64,000 nucleotides of DNA from Cordilura impudica (taxonomy: Eukaryota > Arthropoda > Insecta > Diptera > Scathophagidae). Below are positions 1 through 10,741 of this stretch, piece by piece; the stretch's first letter is position 1; the number at the start of each line of letters is the position of its first letter. The DNA lies in NCBI GenBank assembly GCA_963682025.1, contig OY821521.1, forward strand, positions 115,047,797-115,111,796, in the 5' to 3' direction. The translations under genes and the position numbers were made by a program. The notes under the pieces are model-generated. The model was not told where the DNA came from. It saw only the letters and a list, made by a program, of their open reading frames with translations, and did not search any database.

Positions 1-412
1 AATCGAATTTTTGGAAAAAGAATTAACTGAATATCATACGGCCAAACCGAAGTCATACAGGGAACATGGATATAGAGAGATTGAATGGTACCCTTACGGA
101 AAGAATAAGAAGCCCTAATTTGGAGGAGAAACTACCCATAATTAAACAGATGACAAAGGCCATTACAATTTAAAATAATACATATCACAGTACAATAAAG
201 TGTAACCCAATGGCGGCTCAATACGCAAAAGTAGATCGGGAGTTGATACGGAAAAGATTGTGGGAAGCTAAGGAAAAGGTAATTAGTAAACAGAACGAGA
301 ATAGGGAAAATTATATAGAAACTAGACAGGAGGGTTTTATAAAAACTATAAGAGTTTACGTCATAAAGAAGAACCCAAGTTTAGAGAAAATAAATTTAAC
401 AATCCTTTAACA
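1..412 (+). pseudogene. errantivirus-like integrase, C-terminal half (broken)
   Basis: Three reading frames together encode the end of a retroviral-type integrase as found in gypsy/errantivirus pol. The frames contain the region around the catalytic glutamate (DIERLNGT, about 67-90) and the typical downstream text NPMAAQYAKVDRELIR (from about 207), followed by an integrase tail with RHKEEPKFREN. The copy is broken by a frameshift near 50-60, an in-frame TAA near 171 and another frameshift near 335-345. The upstream pol lies outside the window. It sits directly before the envelope remnant in the pol-env order expected for an endogenous insect retrovirus. Family assignment is from recognised motifs. 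Confidence 0.7.
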
Positions 413-419
413 AACTGAA

Positions 420-1829
420 ATTAACAATTGCCCTAAATCTAAAATTGCAGATTATATTGTGGGTAATAATGACCATGTAATGGCATTTACACCAAACGGT
501 TACGTGGAAATTATTAGCGGCAATTGTTACATTCCAATAGAGTCCGATTTAGTTCTGCATCAAATAGATATACAGCAAATAAAAAATGTATTGTTGTCAA
601 TGAAGAGCAATATAAGCTCTTTAAGTAAAAATTAACAACTTTTTATGAATAACAAAGTAGAAACATTATTAAGCAAGCTGAAGACAGCTAATGATAGGCA
701 GAAACGAGGATTAATGAACTTGGTAGGTCATGCATATATAACTATATATCTTTTTGGTACGATGGATAATACGGACCAGGAAGATATCACTAATCATTTT
801 AATACAATTGACCAAACATGCATAATTCTATAACAGCGCTAAATCAACAGATAAAAATTAATGATCATTTTAATAAAACAATACAATTAATAAAAGACAC
901 TATAACACAAAACCAAAAACAGATACTATACCACATGGAAGGAATTCATAAAACAGTTAAAAATATATTAACACGGAACATATATCTTGAAAGATTACTT
1001 ATTTTGACAATTAAAAACTACATAGAACACATACAGAGCTACATTACAGCAGCACAAAATAGGATTAGCGATGCAAGTATTTTAACAAAACACGAAATAG
1101 ATGATTACGAAGTTGATATAAGAAAAATGAATTAATTTTTGTAATTAAGGTTCCAAAAACATTTAAAATTATACAAGTAATGGCTATTATACCCGTACCA
1201 TATTTTAATAATGAAATAGAAGCTGAAATTGAAAATATATTCCATTACATAATAAAACATATACATATATGAAAAATCAATAATATAATAACGAATGTAA
1301 ACTATCAAATCATTGTACCGAAATCATAAGTATTAATGACCAAACAATTGTGGTGAAGAATGCAAAGAATGGAACTATTACAAGTAACTATAATAACACA
1401 GAAAATGTTCTAAATGGAAATATTTTAGTACACTACAATAATTGCTCATTAAAAATAGCAAACCAAAAATTTTCAAATAAAAATAAGATACAATTAGATA
1501 AAATAATTGTTTCAAAATTTTAAAATGTAACATTTAATACAACACTTACAATGGAGGAAGTGAAACTAACGACAATACAAAATTTTAAAGAAATAGAAGA
1601 AATCAAATATAATAATAAAATTATAACCTATAGTGTACCACCTCTTATATTAGCAACAATAATAATAATATTAATAATAATATTGCATGATAGATGCAAA
1701 ATGTCAAATGGAAGAATTCGAGAGAATCCTACATCTAATGGGGGAGGAGTTACGTATGTACTCCCACATGTCCAACAAAACCCAACGAATACGGACAATG
1801 TCGAGGAAATAACCTGTAAAATAACATAA
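420..1829 (+). pseudogene. baculovirus-F-like envelope remnant of an insect endogenous retrovirus
   Basis: Pieces of an envelope fusion protein lie in order in several frames. At 645-833 a dibasic, furin-type site (RQKRG) is followed by a glycine-rich hydrophobic fusion-peptide-like stretch. At 818-1135 comes a long helical, heptad-like segment. At 1290-1520 lies a cysteine-containing membrane-proximal part. At 1551-1829 there is a transmembrane helix (VPPLILATIIIILIIIL) and a short cytoplasmic tail. The arrangement matches F-type Env proteins of errantiviruses. Stops or frame changes separate the pieces (for example near 635, 825, 1135 and 1523), so no full-length protein is made. Only gene decay is visible. 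Confidence 0.7.
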
Positions 1830-2247
1830 AAAAATAAATAAAGGCCTATATGAATATACAAAAGTCGTTGCTCTGATTGTGAAATGTTGGAATCAAAAAA
1901 AATTGCGTTTTGTTATAATAAAATGCAATTTAGTGGAAATACTAAACACTAAAAATTAAACTAAAGCATTTATTGCCCAATAATATTTTGCCAACTCATG
2001 AAAATATGTAAAATCGAATTCTGAAGTTTGGCATAGAATAAAGAAATATTTTTAAATATATGTTGTGGAATATTTTAAGTTAGTCTTAAGATACAATATA
2101 AACCTAAAATTTTGTTATATTAAAATAAAAAATAAAAACTGTTTTTAAAAATAAAAACAAAGAAATTATTTTGTTTAATTTTTCTTAAGAAAAAAGTAAC
2201 AACGTAATAAGTAAGTCACTAAAATATTAAAAGGAAAAACTAAAGGA
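1830..2247. other. AT-rich tail after env; no gene seen
   Basis: This stretch contains several AATAAA-like polyadenylation motifs just after the env stop (around 1830-1845) and then featureless AT-rich sequence. It may include the 3' LTR of the env-bearing element, but the partner LTR is outside the window, so the boundary cannot be set. Confidence 0.3.
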
Positions 2248-2279
2248 GTGATATCTGAACTTTTAACTCGCACTGCTCC

Positions 2280-2475
2280 GCAAACCGGGTTTGAGACCTC
2301 GTTCGCCCAAAAAGAGGACAGCAATTTTAAATGTTTGCATCGGAGACCTAGTTCGTCTACCTGCCCGAAGAGAATAGGACCTCGTTCCTCCCAAACCTCA
2401 GCCAGGGGACCTCATTCGTCCAATTGTCAGGAAAGTGAGGGACCTCGTACGTCCCAGGCTTTGGTTCCAAATCAT
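2280..2475 (+). repeat. five degenerate copies of a GACCTCGTTCGTCC motif
   Basis: The 14-base motif recurs at about 2293, 2345, 2377, 2409 and 2440 with one or two changes each time (gacctcgttcgccc, gacctagttcgtct, gacctcgttcctcc, gacctcattcgtcc, gacctcgtacgtcc), spaced 30-52 bases apart. The block is more GC-rich than its surroundings and is open in one frame (2248-2550). The encoded peptide is serine/arginine-rich and resembles nothing I recognise, so I read the block as a non-coding repeat. Confidence 0.6.
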
Positions 2476-2550
2476 ATTAGGAACAATAGAAATCTCGCAC
2501 AGAACAAGACTTTACATCAATGTATTTTGATTTCGAAATGTTTACCATGA

Positions 2551-4150
2551 TACTTAAACTGGTTAAGTTTTTAGCATTTTTTTGTTGGCTTGAATTTTGG
2601 ATCAGCTGTTAGCTGACTTGGAGGCGCTTGTGCTTTCAAGTCCACAATTTGGAGATATTTTTCAAAATCGTTTTTAAAAATAATTAATTTGACAAATTTT
2701 TAATTGCAGGGGAATTTCCCTTCTTTTTTTGCTTTTGTTTCGACTATTTTCCAAGATGAAACGGTATTTAAATTTCTTGTTGCATTACTGCAGGGCGGCC
2801 GGGATTTTTACGTGATCGCTAAAGAGGTCCTACTGTATCTCAATGAGGTCTAAGTTGAATGGATGGTCACACACAAAGTGCGCTGTTGTTATATAAGCTT
2901 TTCTTTTTATATGACATTTTCCTTTAAATCTGTTGTAAAACCTAAATTTCCAACCGCGACATGGTATTCATTTTCTAATCGTTGCTTAACTCGTCAGTCA
3001 TAAAGTTGATTATTTTTGTGTGCTAAATTGTATGTATTTGCGTTTATTAAAATTATATATATTAATGAATTAAAAAATTTCATGATGCTATTTCTGTGGT
3101 GATTACTCGAAAACTGGCAATTATATTTTCATCATACGTTTGATTATAGTTCTTCAGATCAGTTATTTTAATACTTTGCAATTTTCGTGTTGAATCTGAA
3201 ATGCGAACTTTTTAAATTTTACCATTAGTTAAAATTCGTTCCTGCTCAATTTTGTGACGGTGATCTTTTTTTTTTGCTCTGCACTGTATCAGAAGAATTT
3301 CTGGTACAGGCAGGATAAGAAAGAAGAAAAAAATAATAACCTTGATCTTGAAATTATTTTCAAGTTCAAGTATGTACATATAAACAACACCTTATATGTT
3401 AATAGGTTGATGGCATTTTTTTTAGCAAACTGATGTATGGCGTTTTGTTCTCTTCATTTTGTTGTATTAAATCATGAACACATTCATATGCAATCATGCT
3501 GGTCAAACCACGTATTTTCTTGTATTGATCTCACTTGCTCTCATAGTCATATATGAGTGTGAGTGTTATAAATACTAGAGAATATTATGAATGCATATGA
3601 ATGTTCTCATTGAATTGGTGGTTACTTTATTTTTTTAATAAACAAGTTTTTATCTGAAGATGAATGAATGAAGATGAGAAGGCTAAGCTAATGTAATAAA
3701 GTAAAAAATTGAAATGAGGGAGTCGAAATGTAGATTTGAAAGTAAAAGGTTGAGGAAAAACCTCCAAAAAAAAAATTTAATTTAAGTTTAATAAAAAAAA
3801 AATGAAAGTTTAAGAAAATTAAAAATTAAAGTTTTAAGAAAGAAATTAAAAATAGATTTTTAAGAAAGTGAAAAGAATAAGACTTAAATTTAGTTAAAAA
3901 AAAAATATAAATATAGTTGATACGAAAATTTAAGAAATTTAAAATTTGATGAAGAAACTTGTAACAAAAACATTAAAACCGTTTTAAATTTAAGAAAACG
4001 AAATAAAAATGTACAATTAAGAATATATAAATATTGTTTAATTGTAAATTAAACATAAAAAAAAACTACTGTGTTAAATAAAAAAAAACAAAATTGTGGT
4101 TTAATTGTGTGTAGTTTAAACTTTGTGAAAGAACATAAATTCAAAGAACA
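2551..4150. other. no gene recognised; AT-rich
   Basis: I see no convincing coding or RNA gene. The last 500 bases (about 3700-4150) become low-complexity A-rich sequence with repeated 'aaagttta/aaaattaa' words. Confidence 0.5.
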
Positions 4151-4154
4151 CAAA

Positions 4155-4262
4155 ATGGCAGACAAACCAAAACGTCCTCTATCCGGATATATGATCTGGC
4201 TTAACTCTGTCCGGGAAGGCTTAAAGAAGGAAAACCCCGGCCTCTGGCAACAACAACAATAA
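4155..4262 (+). pseudogene. truncated HMG-box protein fragment (HMGD/HMGZ-like)
   Basis: The reading frame starting at the ATG at 4155 encodes ADKPKRPLSGYMIWLNSVRE followed by LKKENPG, the first helix region of the single HMG box of the fly chromosomal proteins HMGD/HMGZ. It then runs into a short glutamine tract and a stop at 4260, so helices 2 and 3 and the acidic tail are missing. I see no GT splice donor at the point where homology ends and no second exon nearby. This is therefore probably a truncated retrocopy or transduced fragment, less likely a real first exon. An upstream in-frame ATG exists at 4071. Confidence 0.55.
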
Positions 4263-5330
4263 GTCGATAATTTTGATTTTACGTACGAATAATTTTCTAC
4301 ATTTAAATTAAAAATAAAAAATTTTATAAAATATAAATAATTTGCTAAGACAAAAAAAAAATTGTACTAAATTTGCTATATATAAATTAAAACTTTTTGC
4401 TAAATATAAATTAAAAATTTTTGCTATAAATAAATTAAAATTTTATAACATTATATATGTATGTAAGTAAAATACAGTGGAACATAAAAATTTGTCACCA
4501 CTACCTTAAATTAAAATAAAATCTCTTGGAAATGAGAATTTTTTTTCAACTTACCGTTAAGTAAAATTACTTTAAAATTCAACTATACACTTTTACAATG
4601 AAATTAAAAATTTTATAAATCTACAAATTAAAATCTCGCTAAGATGTAATTTTTTATTTAACCAAAATTTCTTTTGGAGGTTAAACAAAAATTTTTCCAA
4701 AATGTAAATAAATTTTCTAAAATTTAAATACCATATTGTTATGATATAAAATTGGACTAAAATGTTAATAAAAAAAAAAAAAAATCTGCCTAGATATGAA
4801 ATTGTCTAAAATTTAAATTTTACTAAATTAAAAAAAATTTTTCCTAAAATTTAATTTTTCTAATTTTAAAATTTTTCTAAAATTAAAAATCTTTAAAAAA
4901 AAAAAAATTAAGTTTTTTTTTTCAAAATTTTTCCAAAAATTAAAAATGTTCCTAAATTTAAAATTTCCCTAAATTTAAAATTTTCCTAAAACAAAATTTT
5001 GCTAAAATTTAAAATTAACCTAAATTTAACACTATAGAAATTTAAGAGAATTTACAAAATGGTACCATATTTAAAAAGAAAAATTTTTGTTAAAGTTAAA
5101 ATTAAAACTAAATTTAATTTAAAATATTATTACTATTCTGTAGTGCTAAAATCAAAAGGCTAAAATTAAAAATTTTTTTCTACTATTAAAAAATTTCCTA
5201 AAATTTAAAATTTTCCTAAAACAAAATTTTGCTACAATTAATTTAAAATTAAAAACCCTTAAAATGAAGGGTAAATAAAAAAATTTGTTAAAACTAATGT
5301 AGAAACCAAACCAAACCAAAATCTTTTCAT
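4263..5330. repeat. low-complexity AT block of 'ctaaaatttaaaatttt' words
   Basis: About 1 kb is built of degenerate repeats of the word taaaatttaaaatttt(c)c. A longer unit including 'cctaaaacaaaattttgcta' appears at about 4985 and again at about 5214. No coding potential is seen. Confidence 0.6.
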
Positions 5331-5772
5331 TTAAGTGGGTTACCTCCAATTGAGATGGAGTCGAGGTAACATGGTAGGGAGGGCAAAAGGGGCAGAACAC
5401 CTCGTCCCCAATCCCCAAGTAAGTATGGCCGTCCATCCTTTTAGCATCCGTTGTTTTTAACAGTTGTTTTTTTAAATCGCACGTGAAATACTGTAGTGCG
5501 GTTTCCCTGGGCCTGAGCAAGACCCCACCCATCCGGCGAGCTAGGCCCCTACGCCAGCACGTGCGACCAGCAAAGGCTCAGGGAAACGGAAGCGGATCTT
5601 CCACCCCAACCGTACCATTACAATTTCACGATATTCAAAACGGCATATTTTCAAGGTTCGTTTTGTATATTCAGTCTCGTAGGTACAACGAATAGGTATA
5701 TCAATATTTGCATATCCAAATTTAAAATGACGATAAAATTGTTGGTCAGAATCTAATATACCCCCTACATTT
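5331..5772. other. GC-rich island, unidentified (transposon fragment?)
   Basis: Between about 5330 and 5640 base composition rises sharply against the AT-rich flanks. Both strands have short open frames (minus 5152-5532, plus 5483-5695), but neither resembles a family I know. It could be a fragment of a non-LTR retrotransposon or an older gene piece. No function is assigned. Confidence 0.35.
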
Positions 5773-6230
5773 GATTCGTTATTAATTCCTTACGAAAAGC
5801 TTCTGTAGCATCATCTACTGTAAAATATTTTGATGTTGTTTCTTCTTCTTCTTGTGTCATAATTGGTAAAGTAGTTGTTGTTGATGTCGCTGTGTTTAGT
5901 GATGTTCTTAGGTGTAAAATATTTATAAAACGGTTGATCAGTATTATTATATTTTGATGTTTCTTCTATCGGTTCATCATCAATCCATTTATATTCGTGT
6001 TCTAATATATAATCACTATCTCTATTTTCGAATGGTTTACTTTGAATATCATTGTTGGGAAGAGTAAAATTGAATTGTACACTATTTGCATTTGACGCTA
6101 CTTGAGGAGTAGTAATACTATAATAAGATGGTGGCAATGAATTACCAATAACTGCTAACGACGCAATGAACAAAATAAATACAATTAATTTAACTGTATA
6201 CGTTCGCACACAACTGTGTATAAAATTATA
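5773..6230 (-). pseudogene. small secreted protein of the Maverick region (frameshifted)
   Basis: The minus strand encodes a signal-peptide-like hydrophobic start (KLIVFILFIASLAVIG, around 6135-6190) followed by a threonine/asparagine/tyrosine-rich extracellular-like region with repeated SKY/YF(T) words. Near 5850 the frame must shift to reach the more plausible C-terminus ending KELITNQM (about 5776-5800). A clear start codon in frame directly before the signal segment is not visible; the ATG at 6368 lies far upstream in AT-rich sequence. It lies downstream of the Maverick capsid gene on the same strand. I do not recognise the family. Confidence 0.4.
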
Positions 6231-6301
6231 ATGATGAGAAAAAATCAAAATTATTGATTTATATAGCCAAAAAAATAAATAAATTGACAATTTACCGCAA
6301 T

Positions 6302-6412
6302 CATCAACACATACATACATATGTACATATGTATGTATATATATAAGTATATAAAAATAAAAAAACAAATAATTTTAATCGGAAAAAAAATATATTATTA
6401 TTATTATTATTT
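6302..6412. repeat. tacatatg/ta microsatellite and att run
   Basis: Short imperfect tandem tacatatgtatg/tatata sequence around 6302-6360 and a (att)n run at 6390-6411. It separates the secreted-protein frame from the capsid frame. Confidence 0.6.
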
Positions 6413-7600
6413 TACAATAGTTTTCTTATTTCATTTGTAAGGGGAATATATTCAAACATTCTATCCTGTACAATTAAACAATATGCTGACGTATTAGCTG
6501 GTATGTTTTTTAAGGTTATCAATTCAATCCGAAAATCGATTGGTCCAGTTTTAATCGATTCATGTTGATGTGTTACTTCCAAAACAATTATTGGTGCTAT
6601 TGATTTAAATTGATCTCGTTTGAATAGTGGTTGTGAATCGCGTGCATAACAACTCTGTTGAAACTTTGTATACATATCATATAGTAGAGCAAACGATTTC
6701 GATCAAATTTCAGATTTAGATCATCCTAAGGATGTGTATCAGAATTGAGATGTACTTTTATATTAGTTAAATCACAATGTTGAAACTTTTTATCGTTGTC
6801 TCGAAATGCTAAAAGTAGGAAACGTGGTCTTTCATTTTCGCTGGCTAGCTTAATATTCCATAAACAGTTGTATTTTCTGGTAGTGAAGGACAAAAATACA
6901 TATGCTAACTTCTGAATGATATATTAAATGGTTGACGACTATTTATTGTTTTAAACATTTCCAACTTGTGTACATCGACAAGTTGAATATGTGGTACTTT
7001 CCATGTAATATCTAAAATAGATAATTTACATTTATCGGTTGAAATGATAGATTTAAGGACTTGTTTATCATCTTTAGATCGTGAAAACATCAATTCACGT
7101 TTTGAATTGATTATTATTTTATTAAAATCTTCAGCAAATCCAAATAGTAATTTTAATGGTATGCAGTAATTGAAGTAACCGCTAACAAGAGCACGATCGT
7201 CAGTGTTAAGTGGTGAATAACCTGCATTTACTAAATTCTCAATCTCTCGTTTATTCAATGATACATAGCTTTTTAGTTCTGTTGCAATACCCAAATGACG
7301 TGTACGATCAATTTCGACACCGTTAAGTTCATATCAAATTTCGCCAAATAGATGTGCTATACAATTATTCAACAGTTTTATGGATAGAGATATTGTAGAA
7401 TCTTCCTTCGTTGCAAATCCTTCAATGTATATAAAGCATTTGCTTGGTAACACATATAAATCTTGATGTTGAATTGTTATACGAATTTCATCATTGTTTT
7501 GAAATGATTGTAAATAAGATGTATAGCTATGATATTCCTTTTTAATAATCGAATTATCAAATTGCGGTTTCTGTAGAATATTTAGTATATTTCTCGTTTT
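6412..7600 (-). pseudogene. Maverick major capsid-like protein (double jelly roll family), broken
   Basis: Read on the minus strand from about 7600, the pieces match in order the large Maverick/Polinton protein usually annotated as 'double jelly roll-like': FDNSIIKKEYHSY near the start, QNNDEIRITIQHQDLYVLPS, then NGVEIDRTRHLGIATELK, a central part ending near 6905, and a C-terminal part ending ANTSAYCLIVQDRMFEYIPL (6412-6675). Known function of the family: major capsid protein of the Polinton particle. Breaks: an in-frame TGA near 7332, frameshifts around 6850-6905 and 6690-6720. It follows the small basic protein and the penton-like gene on the same strand. Confidence 0.75.
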
Positions 7601-7617
7601 TCTTTTTAAGAAAATCT

Positions 7618-7805
7618 TTATTTTAATTCAAATCCCAAATTTTTGAGAAACTCTTGATTAGTTTTACTTATGATATTACGTTTCTGTAGCTTTACACCTT
7701 TATATTTAGACTTTTTTGCGTTGATTTTTTTGTAGCCTGTTCCGTTGATGGTGACAAAGTGAATGATGAATTGTTATACAATTCACTTTTGTTATATATA
7801 ATCAT
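7618..7805 (-). pseudogene. small basic Maverick protein (C-terminus ISKTNQEFLKNLGFELK)
   Basis: A short lysine-rich reading frame ends at 7618 with ISKTNQEFLKNLGFELK. This resembles the 'LT..N..FL.SLGF' C-terminus of a small basic protein that in insect Mavericks sits directly upstream of the capsid gene. The frame carrying this end (containing GTGYKKINAKKSKYKGVKLQ) is not the one opened by the ATG at 7803-7805, so one frame change or an unseen start is needed. Role in the family is not known to me. Confidence 0.55.
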
Positions 7806-7917
7806 TCTTTAAATAGTTCCAAATGCAATCTTATCGATATTTTTTCTCTCACGAAAATTTACCCATTTACCATCCTGGTGAGCAACTTTTAAAACAAGAG
7901 CATTTATTGTTCTTGTA

Positions 7918-9206
7918 AAGGGTCCGCCAAATACCTTTTTTTTTTTTGAAAATGCTACAAAAAAAACTACTGAATATTATCTCAAATTTCTTTTTTTATT
8001 TGAAAGTAGAATCCTTCCGGTTAATAATGGAAAATAATTTCATTCAAATTCCTGCCTCGGCTGGCCATGCAGTAGCCTACACGATCAGTCCAATTTTTAA
8101 GCACATTATCGATTGTGTGCAGCTGTATTTCACCAATGGCTTCACGAATATTGTCCTTTAAAGCGTCAATTGGATCTGGCTTGTTGGCGTAACACTTATC
8201 TTTGAGGGCACCCCACAAATAATAGTCCAACGGTGTCAAATCGCAGCTCCGAGGTGGCCAACCGACATCAGCTCTGCGGCTGATAATACGATCTTCAAAA
8301 ACAGGGCGCAAAACATCGAGTGCAGCTTCGGCTGTGTGGCACGTAGCGCCGTCCTGTTGAAACCAAATGTTGCCAATATCCTCCTCTTCAATTTTTGTGA
8401 ACAAAAATTCGTTCAACATGGCCCGATAACGATCGCCATTGACTGTAACGGTCACTACTTGCTCATTTTCGAAGAAAAATAGCCCAATTATGCCTCTGGA
8501 CCAAAATCCGCACCAAACAGTGACTCGTTTTGGGTGTATCGGCTTTTCAATGCATGCGAGCGGGTTTTCTGTGCCCCAAATGCGAAAATTTTGCTTGTTT
8601 ACATACCCGCCAAGATCATAATGAGCTTCATCTGAAAAGATGATTTTTTTTGGCAAAATCGGCATCTTCTGTAAGTCGATCGCAGGCCCACTTAGCGAAG
8701 CAAAAACGCATTGAATGGTCAGTTGGCATCAACTCCTGAACCAATTGGACTTTGTATGGCGTCATACCAAGGTCTTTATGCAAAATTCGTCTCAATGATG
8801 CCTCCGAAATGTTCAATTCTTGAGAGCGACGGTGAATTGATGTTGATGGCACTTCACGCACAGTTTCTGCCACAGCAGAAATATTCTCGGGTGTACGCAC
8901 AGTTTTTGGCTTTTCACGCTTTGGTTTATCAATGAGGATGCCAGTTTCTTTCACTTTTTTCACAAGATAACGAACATACTCAGCTGACGGTGCTTCACTT
9001 CTTCCAATTTTCGCACACATTCTGCAATATTACCATGATTTTCAAAGTAATGTCGCAATGTTTCCCAGCGTTGTTCAAGCGTATACACAACCATATTCGT
9101 TCAGCGGAAGGATAAAACTAATTATCTGTCAAATCAGACATGAGCTAAGTTTACCACTCACGAAATAAGGACTAGGTGAAAAAAAAACGTTAGATGGCAG
9201 ACCCTT
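7918..9206 (-). mobile_element. mariner-family transposon, copy 1
   Basis: A ~1.29-kb element with inverted termini AAGGGTCCGCC (7918) and GGCAGACCCTT (ending 9206), flanked by TA at 7916-7917 and 9207-9208 as expected for Tc1/mariner. It carries a transposase gene on the minus strand. It shares sequence with copy 2 (9500-10315), which points the other way 290 bp further on. Both interrupt the same Maverick gene. Confidence 0.9.
8021..9093 (-). pseudogene. mariner transposase, copy 1 (frameshifted)
   Basis: The gene starts near 9093 (VVYTLEQRWETLRHYFENHG), the helix-turn-helix domain type found at the N-terminus of many insect mariner-like transposases. A ~12-base loss near 9005, seen by comparison with copy 2, shifts the frame; the text continues in the frame 9020-8628, and another shift occurs near 8640 before the catalytic part at 8665-8021. 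Catalytic residues are seen in IFSDEAHYDL, WFQQDGATCH and RSCDLTPLDYYLWG, with 36 residues between the second and third aspartates, unlike the 34 of classical mariner. The C-terminus is intact. The copy cannot make a full protein. Confidence 0.85.
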
Positions 9207-9499
9207 TATTTACAGGTAAATATACTACATTAGCAGGTATCTCAGTTATTTTATAACCTGGGCTAACAAGTGAAAACTGATGGAGTGTATGTGCTGACAC
9301 GTTATTTATATATGATCCGCATATGATATTACATTCAACGATTATTGTATTTATTTTTTTTATATCTATGGATCTATCTGAATAATGTACTATTCCTTTT
9401 CTTAATTTATTGTTACTAAAACCTAATAGTGGTCCAACCGAACGTTCCTTAGCAAAATTAATGTAATCTTTTGTGCTCTTTATATATGTTTGTAAAGTA

Positions 9500-10315
9500 A
9501 AGGGTCCGCCATCTAACGTTTTTTTTTTATCCTTCCGCTGAACGAATATGGCTGTGTATACGCTTGAACAACGCTGGGAAATATTGCGACATTACTTTGA
9601 ATACCATGATTTTCATGTGTGCGAAAATTGCGTATGGACTTTGGAAGAAGAGAAGCACCGTCAGCTCCGTATGTTCGTTGTCTTGTGAAAAAAGTGAAGG
9701 AAACTGGCATCTTCATCGATAAACCAAAGCGTGAAAAGCCAAAAACAGTGCGTACACCCGAGAATATTGCTGCTGTGGCAGAAAGTGTGCGTGAAGCGCC
9801 ATCAACATCAATTCACCATCGTTCTCAAGAATTGAACATTTCGGAGGCATCATTGAGACGAATTTTGTTCACAAAAATTGAAGAGGAGGATATTGGCAAC
9901 ATTTGGTTTCAACAGGACGGCGCTACGTGCCACACGGCCGAAGCTACACTCGATGTTGTGCGCCTGTTTTTGAAGATCGCATTATCAGCCGCAGAGCTGA
10001 TGTCGTTTGGCCACCTCGGAGCTGCGATTTGACACCGTTGGACTATTATTTGTGGGGTGCCCTGAAAGATAAGTGTTACGCCAACAAGCCAGAGACAATT
10101 GACGCTTTAAAGGACAATATTCGTGAAGCCGTTGGTGAAATACAGCTGCACACAATCGATAATGTGCTTAAAAATTGGACCGATCGTGTAGGCTACTGCA
10201 TGGCCAGCCGAGGCAGGAATTTGAATGAAATTATTTTCCATTATTAACCGGAAGGATTGTACTTTCAAATAAAAAAAGAAATTTGAAAAAAAAAAAAGTT
10301 ATTTGGCGGACCCTT
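9500..10315 (+). mobile_element. mariner-family transposon, copy 2 (internally deleted)
   Basis: Inverted termini AAGGGTCCGCC (9500) and GGCGGACCCTT (ending 10315), flanked by TA at 9498-9499 and 10316-10317. Relative to copy 1 it lacks roughly 480 bp in the middle, removing the region of the first catalytic aspartate. The remaining transposase text (9549-10247) runs from YTLEQRWEILRHYFE through the REAPSAPYVR region to a junction SLRRIL/FTKIEEED and then the C-terminal catalytic half in a shifted frame (9903-10247). It is a non-autonomous, broken copy in opposite orientation to copy 1. Confidence 0.9.
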
Positions 10316-10741
10316 TATTATAATTTGCTTGACTAACAAGGGGTACTTCTTAATAAGTAAATCAGATATATCAGATAATTCATATGATCCCACTAGAATT
10401 ACTATTTCGTGATTGCCAATATAAAATAAATTATTTTGTACATCAACGTTTGAAATTGAATGATATGTGTCAAAGCAAACATAATTTTGCTCAAGTTGAA
10501 TTGCTGGAAAATAGTTTGCAACAATTAATGAAGAGTCTCCGTTTAGTGTTAATGTTATTGACATCTTAACAGCTGGTAAATGAATAATTTTTTTAAACAA
10601 ATTTATAACGATTTTATAGAGTTGTATGTGTGTCCTCACTAATACAAGAGTTGTGTTCTGATGAAAATCCTAACAATTTAACATAAATCATATTTCTTTT
10701 CCTCTTTAGAACTTTATCAACTAAATACGTGTGTGGTTATT

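Larger units (their letters stand above)
7809..10568 (-). pseudogene. Maverick penton/minor-capsid-like protein, split by two mariners
   Basis: One gene in three pieces. The N-terminal part (10565-10317) starts at the methionine of MSITLTLNGDSSLIVANYFP and continues to LSDISDLLIKKYPLLVKQ. The middle part (9497-9209) contains GPLLGFSNNKLRKGIVHYSD and CNIICGSYINNVSAHTLHQF with SPGYKITEIP. The C-terminal part (7915-7809) contains VAHQDGKWVNFRE. The order and motifs fit a conserved ~300-residue Maverick protein thought to be a penton or minor capsid component. Each gap is exactly a mariner insertion flanked by TA. The host reading frame appears to continue between pieces, so the gene was probably coding when the mariners arrived. 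Role is known only by family comparison. Confidence 0.7.

Noticed and set aside
1628..1861. Open frame on the minus strand over the env transmembrane region
   Set aside because: It is the antisense shadow of the env tail; the hydrophobic residues come from complementing the membrane helix codons.
9513..9716. Minus-strand frame across mariner copy 2
   Set aside because: Antisense to the recognisable transposase N-terminus; no independent features.
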